This document shows, piece after piece, positions 58,111 to 64,000 of a DNA stretch of 64,000 nt. Below the pieces are notes generated by a model, which was not told the DNA's origin, searched no databases, and saw nothing but the letters and a program-made list of their open reading frames with translations. The position numbers and the translations under genes are program-made. This DNA is from Dyella dinghuensis. GTDB taxonomy: Bacteria > Pseudomonadota > Gammaproteobacteria > Xanthomonadales > Rhodanobacteraceae. The DNA is taken from contig NZ_RYZR01000002.1 of assembly GCF_003977615.1 (NCBI RefSeq), positions 373,214 through 437,213 of the forward strand. The letters run 5' to 3'. Numbering within the stretch: position 1 is the first letter of the stretch; every line of letters begins with the position of its first letter.

Positions 58111-59942
58111 GATACCTCGACGGACGTGACGGTTACTGGAAGGCGGGTGCCCTGTTCGAACGGCGAGCGCGGCGTAAGCTCCAGCTGCATCGCGTAGGGA
58201 TGCGCCTTGCGGTCCCGGCGCACTTCGATTGTTTGGCTGGCAACGTTGTGGTTACCTGCAACGGTGCTTGCCGAGTTCATCGGATAGCGCTGGCCGTCCA
58301 CCCACAGATCCATCTGCGCGGGCTGAGGCAAAGGTGTGTAGCTGATGTTGACGGAGTAATTCGATGCTTTCGCATCAAGCTGCCACACCAGTTTGTAGAG
58401 CGTGGAGGGATCTTCGTAGCCCTCACCGTTGTAGTTGAGATAGTGCGCAGCCTGTGCAGGTTGCAGATGAAAGCTTCCGTCGTCCGCTGCCGCGATAGCC
58501 TGCGGCCGCACACGAAGCGTGCCCTTGAAGGGCAGCACTACAACTGGCATGAAAGAATCGACATTCGTGCCATCGGAATCCGCTACCGGCCAATGCGGCA
58601 GACGATCCAATGGAATGCTTACGCCATCGGCATCGTGATGAATTTCAACGGTGTTCTCAGGCGACCCAAGTCGATACGCGCGGCCTAGCGCGGTGTCGGT
58701 CAATCCGGGTAGATGAAGCTGGTGGTCCGGAGGCATTTTTGTCACGAACAGATAGATCGCGTGAGGGCCTACCGTCGCATAGCCAAAGTCCAGCGCGGTG
58801 AACGGTTGTTTGCGCGTGCCGTAGATGGCATCGCCGTTACGCTGCAGCCACGCACCGATGCCATGAAGCACCTGCGCTTCGTAAGGCACCACAGAACCAT
58901 CGCCTTCCGGGCCGATATTGAGAATGTAGTTGCCGCCTTGGCTTACGACACGAACCAATCGTGTGATGTTCTCGCGAATCTTGCCTGGCAAATCCGTCCT
59001 GGGCTGCCAGGAGCGATAACCCCATGTTTCCGGAAACATCGAAGCCGGCGCTTGCCACGGCAATTCCACCGAGACATCGGGCTCGCTGTTGTCGCCCATC
59101 ACAGCGAAGTCGCCGCGATAGTTCCAAACGCGGCCTGAAATCATGGTTTGCGGTTGCAGCGCATGCACGGTTTGCGCGAAGTGCGTGCTTTGCGCTGGCG
59201 TAGGCTTACCCATATCAAACCAGATTTCGGCGATGGGCCCGTAGTGGCTCAACAGCTCCTTGAGCTGCGCCACATTGAATGCTTCCTGCCCAGGCGTGAT
59301 CGGATTGCTATTGCTTTCGATATACGTGTTTCCACCCGGATGATGCCAATCGATCGTCGAATAATAGACGCCGAACTTCAGGCCAGCGCGTGCGCAGGCA
59401 TCAGCGAGTTGTTTGACGATATCTTTGTGATAAGGCGTTCCATCGACCGCGTTATAAGGTGTTTGCGCGGTTTGGAACAAATTGAACCCATCGTGGTGCT
59501 TGGCGGTGATAACGATGAACTTCATGCCTGCGGCCTTGGCGAGGGCGGCAATCGCATCGGCATCGAAATTCACCGGATCGAAGCGTTTTGCCAACGCGTC
59601 GTAATCTTTTGGCGGTATCGGCGCATTGGCGAGGATCTGCTCGCTATAGCCGTTGTCCACGCGATGGCCGTTCCACACGCCGCCAGCCATGGAATACAGG
59701 CCAAAGTGGATGAACATGCCGAACTTGCGGTCCTGCCATGCATCGATCGTGGCGGTGCTCGGGCCAGCACCTGGAGGCGGTTGGGGCTGATCCAGCGGGC
59801 GCTGCGTCCCGACAGGGACATTGGAACCTTGTGCAGACAAGGATGTAACCCAAATGCCTTGCGACCCCACGATCATGCCGATCAGCAGACACAGCATGGT
59901 TCGCTTTCCCGCGGACCCATTCTTCATACGCTTTGCACCCAT
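58098..59942 (-). CDS. GH29 alpha-L-fucosidase, secreted
   Basis: Exo-hydrolase releasing alpha-linked L-fucose by a retaining mechanism. 614 residues from ATG 59942, with a signal peptide (MLCLLIGMIVGSQGIW, cleavage after LSAQ or nearby). The catalytic barrel begins WQDRKFGMFIHFGLYSM; the nucleophile is D243 in AEIWFDMG. A C-terminal carbohydrate-binding beta-sandwich (about residues 470-614) follows. It converges on the giant hydrolase; both probably act on the same polysaccharide. An inverted repeat at 59971-59987 upstream may be its operator. Residue numbers shift if GTG 59948 or ATG 59927 is the start. Confidence 0.92.
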   Translation of the reverse strand: MGAKRMKNGSAGKRTMLCLLIGMIVGSQGIWVTSLSAQGSNVPVGTQRPLDQPQPPPGAGPSTATIDAWQDRKFGMFIHFGLYSMAGGVWNGHRVDNGYSEQILANAPIPPKDYDALAKRFDPVNFDADAIAALAKAAGMKFIVITAKHHDGFNLFQTAQTPYNAVDGTPYHKDIVKQLADACARAGLKFGVYYSTIDWHHPGGNTYIESNSNPITPGQEAFNVAQLKELLSHYGPIAEIWFDMGKPTPAQSTHFAQTVHALQPQTMISGRVWNYRGDFAVMGDNSEPDVSVELPWQAPASMFPETWGYRSWQPRTDLPGKIRENITRLVRVVSQGGNYILNIGPEGDGSVVPYEAQVLHGIGAWLQRNGDAIYGTRKQPFTALDFGYATVGPHAIYLFVTKMPPDHQLHLPGLTDTALGRAYRLGSPENTVEIHHDADGVSIPLDRLPHWPVADSDGTNVDSFMPVVVLPFKGTLRVRPQAIAAADDGSFHLQPAQAAHYLNYNGEGYEDPSTLYKLVWQLDAKASNYSVNISYTPLPQPAQMDLWVDGQRYPMNSASTVAGNHNVASQTIEVRRDRKAHPYAMQLELTPRSPFEQGTRLPVTVTSVEVSPTR

Positions 59943-59970
59943 TGCCACACTCTTTGATCAAACTCGCTAT

Positions 59971-59987
59971 CGAGTATCAAATACTCG
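59971..59987 (-). promoter_or_regulatory. inverted repeat upstream of the fucosidase gene
   Basis: CGAGTAT-CAA-ATACTCG, a perfect 7-bp inverted repeat, ends 29 bp before the fucosidase start codon. A candidate operator in the short space between this gene and the TetR gene. Confidence 0.5.
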
Positions 59988-60050
59988 CACACTTGAGCGT
60001 GCGCTTTCTGGGCGCGGTCGCATGTGTGCTATGCCATTCCAGGCGCGGCC

Positions 60051-60650
60051 TCACTTCGCTTGAGCGTTCTCGCTCGCAAGCCCGGCGATCAGAATATCGA
60101 TAAGCCGATACGCACGCGGAACCCAATCGGTCTGATCGTTGGCTTTGGAAAATCCGAATACTGCGTAGAGAAGATCGAGCGCGCGGACGTCCTGGTGTAC
60201 ATCGCCGTTTTCGATGGCGCACGAGATCAGCTGATTCGCCGCCACGTTGATTTGCGTTGAGGAATATTCGAACAGCTCGGTGTTGTCGTTCGTCGCGGCG
60301 TTGAGTGCCTGCACAATGATCTTCTTCGTCCCGATGTATTCGGCAAACAGGCGCAGCCACGCGCGCAGTGCGTCCAGCGGTTTCATCGTTTCAAGCAGGG
60401 TGGTGGCGGCTGCGGCGAGTTGTTCCACCTCATGGCGATAAACCGCTTGAAGCATGGCGTCGCGGGTAGGGAAGTGCCGATACAACGTGCCGATGCCCAC
60501 GCCTGCGCGCTTGGCGATTTCATCGAGCGTGACATCGCCGCCGTGTTCCGCAAACGCTTTCTTCGCCACTTCCGTCAGGAGGTGGCGGTTGCGTTCCGCG
60601 TCCGCGCGCGGTTTGCGCGGGTTGCTCGAACTTTTTTTCGTGGTCGCCAT
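60051..60650 (-). CDS. TetR-family repressor
   Basis: 199 residues. The helix-turn-helix occupies about 25-65, with VTLDEIAKRAGVGIGTLYRHF as its core pattern; the C-terminal ligand domain ends near LIAGLASENAQAK. Start at 60650 with AAGGGG 5 nt upstream; the longer open frame upstream crosses the operators and is rejected. It is divergent from the SDR gene starting 144 bp away, and the two GGAG-ATCCTCC palindromes between them are probably its binding sites. A basic, Ser/Lys-rich N-terminal extension precedes the DNA-binding domain. Confidence 0.9.
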   Translation of the reverse strand: MATTKKSSSNPRKPRADAERNRHLLTEVAKKAFAEHGGDVTLDEIAKRAGVGIGTLYRHFPTRDAMLQAVYRHEVEQLAAAATTLLETMKPLDALRAWLRLFAEYIGTKKIIVQALNAATNDNTELFEYSSTQINVAANQLISCAIENGDVHQDVRALDLLYAVFGFSKANDQTDWVPRAYRLIDILIAGLASENAQAK

Positions 60651-60668
60651 GGGTACCCCTTGTAAAAC

Positions 60669-60707
60669 GGAGGAATCCTCCATATAAATATTCGGAGACA
60701 TCCTCCG
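60669..60707. promoter_or_regulatory. two palindromic operators between TetR and SDR genes
   Basis: GGAGGAATCCTCC (60669-60681) and GGAGACATCCTCC (60694-60706) agree at 11 of 13 positions and start 25 bp apart. Each is an inverted repeat with GGAG and CTCC ends. They lie 19 bp upstream of the TetR ATG and in the SDR promoter region. Confidence 0.7.
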
Positions 60708-60793
60708 GTTTTCCGTGATCATAGCGGACCCTGATCTCCACGGGTACAGACGGTAAGCCGTCCCGGCTACTTTTGAAGCAAAAAGAGGCATTT

Positions 60794-61771
60794 ATGACAA
60801 AGACATTCGACGCAACATCAACAACGGACCAGGTGCTGGACGGCATCGACCTCAGCGGCAAACGCATTCTGGTAACTGGCGTGTCGGCTGGCCTGGGCGT
60901 GGAAACGGCCCGCATTTTGGCAGCCCATGGCGCGCGGGTGGTTGGCACGGCACGCGATCTCGCCAAGGCGGAATCGGCAATCCAGGGCGTCCGCGCCGAT
61001 GCACGCGGGGAAGGTGGTTTGGAGTTGATCGAACTGGATCTGGCCTCTCTGGCCAGTGTGCGCCGTTGTGCCGATCGGCTACTGGAGCGCGGCGAGCGTT
61101 TCGACGTGGTGATCGCCAACGCCGGCGTGATGGCGTGTCCGTTCGGCTTGACTGAAGACGGTTTCGAAACGCAATTCGGTACCAATCATCTGGGCCACTT
61201 TGTGTTGGTCAATCGCATCGCGTCGCTCATCAAAGATGGCGGCCGATTGGTGAACCTTTCTTCGGCCGGTCATCGGTTTGCCGATGTCGATCTGGACGAT
61301 CCCAATTTCGAACACACACCCTATTCGGAATTCGTTGGCTATGGCCGCTCCAAGACCGCCAACATTCTGTTTGCGGTGGAGTTCGATCGGCGCCACAAGC
61401 ATCGCGGCGTTCGTGCGACGGCGGTGCACCCGGGCGGTATTAGAACCGAACTGGGGCGTCACATCTATCCAGACGAAGCGTCGTTCCAGCGGCGTGTCGA
61501 CGAAGTCAACGAAGAGAACAGGGCCGCAGGCAAGGCACCGTTTGTGCTGAAGTCCGTTCCACAAGGTGCGGCGACATCCGTATGGGCGGCGGCGGTAGCG
61601 GACGCAAACGATGTGGGAGCACAGTACTGCGAAGACTGCCATGTCGGCGAACTCGTCACCGATCCCAACCTTGGTGCGGTGAGCGAAGGCGTTCGTCCCT
61701 ACGCGCTCGATGCGGAGCGTGCGAAGGCGCTTTGGGTCAAGAGTGAAGCGATGGTGGGCGAGCGGTTCTGA
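60794..61771 (+). CDS. short-chain dehydrogenase/reductase (retinol dehydrogenase-like)
   Basis: Classical SDR of 325 residues. The cofactor motif is ILVTGVSAGLGVETARIL, with NAGVM after the third strand, active-site Ser in VNLSSAGHR and Tyr-Lys in YGRSKTANI. The overall layout resembles retinol dehydrogenase/WWOX-type enzymes, larger than the 250-residue average. AGAGG lies before ATG 60794. Its promoter is shared with the divergent TetR gene, so it is probably the TetR target, induced by an unknown substrate. Confidence 0.9.
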   Translation: MTKTFDATSTTDQVLDGIDLSGKRILVTGVSAGLGVETARILAAHGARVVGTARDLAKAESAIQGVRADARGEGGLELIELDLASLASVRRCADRLLERGERFDVVIANAGVMACPFGLTEDGFETQFGTNHLGHFVLVNRIASLIKDGGRLVNLSSAGHRFADVDLDDPNFEHTPYSEFVGYGRSKTANILFAVEFDRRHKHRGVRATAVHPGGIRTELGRHIYPDEASFQRRVDEVNEENRAAGKAPFVLKSVPQGAATSVWAAAVADANDVGAQYCEDCHVGELVTDPNLGAVSEGVRPYALDAERAKALWVKSEAMVGERF

Positions 61772-61831
61772 GCGAAAAGGACGGCGGAAGCGATTCATTT
61801 ATCCGGATGGCTTCCGCCATCTTTCCATGGC

Positions 61832-62215
61832 TCAGTTCAACGCGAATATTTCATCCGCGACATACACGATCAGGAACACCGCCACGGCGATCAGCGAGCT
61901 TGCCATTAGACGCTCAAAGAATGTTCCGCCATACGAAGTCGATTCCTCGCTAGTGATCAATGTGCGGTTTCGATAAAACCGAAGCGTCGCGAACAAAATG
62001 ATCAATGCGCCAAATAACAAAAGAATCAAACCGAGCCATTCGGAGGCTCGAACGTGCAAGACGGGGTGAGTTTGGCTGGCACTCCGGGTGACGTAGTACA
62101 GAAAGATATCGAATCTTTCCAATAGGAAACCAAAGGCCATCACGGCAATGGCCGTGCGAACCCATGCGAGATAGGTGCGCTCGTTGGCGGCGTGATCGGT
62201 AAAGCGGGGAATCAT
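61832..62215 (-). CDS. YidH/DUF202 family inner-membrane protein
   Basis: Small membrane protein of 127 residues with three predicted helices. The N-terminal signature NERTYLAWVRTAIAVMAFGFLL is cut here to its core, NERTYLAWVRTAIAVMAF, which defines DUF202. No catalytic residues are known for the family. It is separated from the upstream SDR gene (convergent) by 60 bp and has its own start facing the AT-rich gap before pilU. Confidence 0.88.
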   Translation of the reverse strand: MIPRFTDHAANERTYLAWVRTAIAVMAFGFLLERFDIFLYYVTRSASQTHPVLHVRASEWLGLILLLFGALIILFATLRFYRNRTLITSEESTSYGGTFFERLMASSLIAVAVFLIVYVADEIFALN

Positions 62216-62540
62216 GATGCGAGCCTTTGCTGTAGCCCAAGCCGATAGTCAGACGCCGCCAATGCCGCGGCAATGATATTCCAAAATCATCCTAATATAT
62301 CTTTATTATTCATGTATTTAAAAATACAATCTAATGTATATTCTATGGTTTATCGTGAAGAAGTAACGCCGCAAGAAAAGTTATTTTGAAAAGAAGATGT
62401 CCTGATGATTCGCACCAAGCTCGCTGGCTGAGTTTATTTCAGCCGTCTGTCTAAAGGCATACCGTCCTTGCCGCCACGCAAACGCCACCCTAGAGTAGGG
62501 CGATACGCATCAGTAACCATGTGTCGCGGGGAGTTAGGGT
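62216..62540. other. 325-bp AT-rich gene-free gap before pilU
   Basis: I see no gene. The part 62280-62400 is very AT-rich and holds the perfect 16-bp palindrome TGTATTTAAAAATACA (62313-62328). Further on GGCTGA/TCAGCC (62425-62443 region) can form a small hairpin. Promoters for the DUF202 gene and pilU probably lie here. Confidence 0.5.
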
Positions 62541-63671
62541 ATGGATATTTCCGATCTGCTCGCGACGATGGCATCCGAGCGTGCGTCCGATCTCTACCTG
62601 AGCCACGGTGCGCCGCCGGCCATAGTCGTTGCGGGCGTTCAGCGCTTTATCGGCGATAAGGTGCTCACTCCCATCGATACGCATGCCATCGCCTATTCGG
62701 TGATGAACGATCGGCAGCAAAAAGACTTCGAGTCGACACTCGAGATGAATCTCGGTATCGCACCGGCAGGTATTGGTCGCTTTCGCGTCAATATTTATCG
62801 GCAGCGGAACGAGGTCGCCATTGCGATCCGTTACATCACCACCGAGATTCCCTCGATCGATACTCTGCGGTTGCCACCAACGCTACGTGACTTGGTGATG
62901 CTCCCGCGCGGGTTGATTCTGGTCGTTGGCGCTACCGGTTCGGGCAAGTCGACGACGCTTGCTTCGATGCTCGATTATCGCAATCGGAATCGCGCGGGTC
63001 ATATCCTCACCATCGAGGATCCCGTCGAATATCTGCACGAGCACCATCAATCGATCATCGATCAGCGTGAAGTCGGTATCGATACGTTGAGCTATGCCAA
63101 CGCGCTGCGTAATGCCATGCGTGAAGCACCCAACGTGATCATGATCGGCGAAATTCGCGATCGCGAGACCATGCAACAGGCGATTGCGTACGCGGAAACC
63201 GGCCACTTGTGCCTCTCCACGCTGCACGCTAACAACGCGAATCAAACGCTGGATCGCATCCTCAATTTCTTTCCCGACACCGCGCGGCATCAATTGTTGA
63301 TCGATCTTTCGCTCAACCTCAAGGCCGTCGTTTCGCAGCGGCTGCTGCATGCGGTGGACCGCACGCGCGTTCCCGCCGTCGAATTGTTGCTGGTCACCGC
63401 GTATATTTCAGACCTGATCGAGAAGGGCGAGATCGCGACGATTCGCGAAGCCATGAAGCAGAACAGCGAAGTCGGCATGCAGACCTTCGATCAGGCGCTG
63501 TATGCACTTTATGCCGCCGGCACGATCGGTTATGCCGAGGCACTGGAACACGCCGATTCGCGTACCGATCTGGCGCTGCAGATTCGTCTACAGGGGCCGG
63601 CACCGCATGAAAGCGCGCGCGGTGTCATCGATGGATCGAATGCGCCGCTGTCCCTGCAGTTGGGCAAGTGA
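62541..63671 (+). CDS. pilU: type IV pilus retraction ATPase PilU
   Basis: Cytoplasmic hexameric motor ATPase of the PilT/PilU family, which depolymerises pili together with PilT. 376 residues. Walker A is GATGSGKST (130-138), the Asp box lies in ILTIEDPVEYLHEHHQSIID, Walker B is VIMIGEIRDRETM and the His box GHLCLSTLHANNANQTLD. The IDQREVGIDT element and length favour PilU over PilT (about 345). GGAG precedes the ATG. pilT, its usual upstream neighbour, is not here. Confidence 0.92.
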   Translation: MDISDLLATMASERASDLYLSHGAPPAIVVAGVQRFIGDKVLTPIDTHAIAYSVMNDRQQKDFESTLEMNLGIAPAGIGRFRVNIYRQRNEVAIAIRYITTEIPSIDTLRLPPTLRDLVMLPRGLILVVGATGSGKSTTLASMLDYRNRNRAGHILTIEDPVEYLHEHHQSIIDQREVGIDTLSYANALRNAMREAPNVIMIGEIRDRETMQQAIAYAETGHLCLSTLHANNANQTLDRILNFFPDTARHQLLIDLSLNLKAVVSQRLLHAVDRTRVPAVELLLVTAYISDLIEKGEIATIREAMKQNSEVGMQTFDQALYALYAAGTIGYAEALEHADSRTDLALQIRLQGPAPHESARGVIDGSNAPLSLQLGK

Positions 63672-63687
63672 GCGCGCGCATCGCGAA

Positions 63688-64000
63688 TCAGTCCGGCACA
63701 AAGTCCAGCGCCACACCGTTCATGCAGTAGCGCAAGCCCGATGGCGGTGGGCCATCCGGAAATACGTGTCCGAGATGACTTCCGCAGCGGCTGCAGTTCA
63801 CTTCCGTGCGCTGCATCCCGAAGCTGTGATCTTCGGTCGTATCAACAGCGTCGGGTAGCGGTGTGTCGAAGCTCGGCCAGCCGGTTCCGCTCTCGAATTT
63901 GGTCGTCGAAGCGAACAGGCGCTGACCGCAGCCTGCGCATACAAACGCGCCGGGCCGTTTTTCATAAAGCAACGCACAGCTTCCCGGGCGCTCCGTACCG
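63688..64000 (-). CDS. msrB: peptide-methionine (R)-S-oxide reductase, 5' end outside window
   Basis: Reduces methionine-R-sulfoxide in proteins. About 104 C-terminal residues are visible; the frame stays open to the window edge (GTERPGSCALLYEKRPG), so the start lies beyond it. Structural zinc is bound by CAGC and CSRC. The catalytic Cys is in RYCMNGVAL. The GTGWPSFDTPLP motif is diagnostic. It converges on pilU, with only 16 bp between the stop codons. Confidence 0.93.
   Translation of the reverse strand, partial: GTERPGSCALLYEKRPGAFVCAGCGQRLFASTTKFESGTGWPSFDTPLPDAVDTTEDHSFGMQRTEVNCSRCGSHLGHVFPDGPPPSGLRYCMNGVALDFVPD

Overview
The window looks like chromosomal DNA of a Gram-negative gammaproteobacterium, most likely of the Xanthomonadales (Rhodanobacteraceae, for example a Dyella-like soil or plant-associated bacterium). 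I infer this from a moderately GC-rich genome, the conserved block ndk-rlmN-pilF-rodZ-yfgM-bamB-der, PilF and PilU type IV pilus genes, a PsrA-like TetR regulator of fatty-acid oxidation, EpmA, and REP-type inverted repeats. The genus is a guess; no rRNA or tRNA gene is present to settle it.

Layout. 0-10.7 kb: the 3' part of an RND efflux permease, photolyase, a Kef/NapA-type cation/proton antiporter, a DHA2 drug exporter, NAD+-dependent DNA ligase and EpmA. 10.7-16.9 kb: a REPIN-like repeat, two divergent RcsB-like response regulators, a small uncharacterised ORF and a 1246-residue trimeric autotransporter adhesin ending in a clear terminator. 16.9-20.1 kb: quinone oxidoreductase, pirin and a second DHA2 exporter. 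20.3-25 kb: a leftward beta-oxidation operon (PsrA-like regulator, FadN-type multifunctional enzyme, thiolase) with two palindromic operators in front. 25-33.1 kb: a rightward housekeeping run from ndk to der and a rhodanese-MoeB fusion. 33.1-40.4 kb: GNAT, folD, guaB, guaA, tadA, a class II sirtuin and an NAD(P)-binding protein, with two repeat pairs between the purine genes. 40.4-49.3 kb: accessory genes: universal stress protein, CHAD protein, GT39-like glycosyltransferase, GIY-YIG/T5orf172 protein, SDR with divergent XRE regulator, exported peroxiredoxin, DUF3011 protein and a diguanylate cyclase. 49.3-60 kb: a giant secreted glycoside hydrolase (GH2 at one end, GH64-like at the other, with Ig, FN3, F5/8C and malectin modules between) converging on a GH29 fucosidase. 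60-64 kb: TetR/SDR pair, DUF202 protein, PilU and the 3' part of msrB.

How it fits together. The adhesin, the RcsB-like regulators, PilF/PilU, the diguanylate cyclase and the secreted polysaccharide hydrolases suggest a surface-living organism that attaches to and degrades plant or fungal polysaccharide. The most unusual items are the about 2765-residue GH2-GH64 chimera with its palindrome-rich leader, and the two-regulator/small-ORF/adhesin block that shares a TAGTACTAG element. No tRNA, rRNA, CRISPR array, insertion sequence or prophage was seen. All functions are inferred by reading the sequence; no database search was run.
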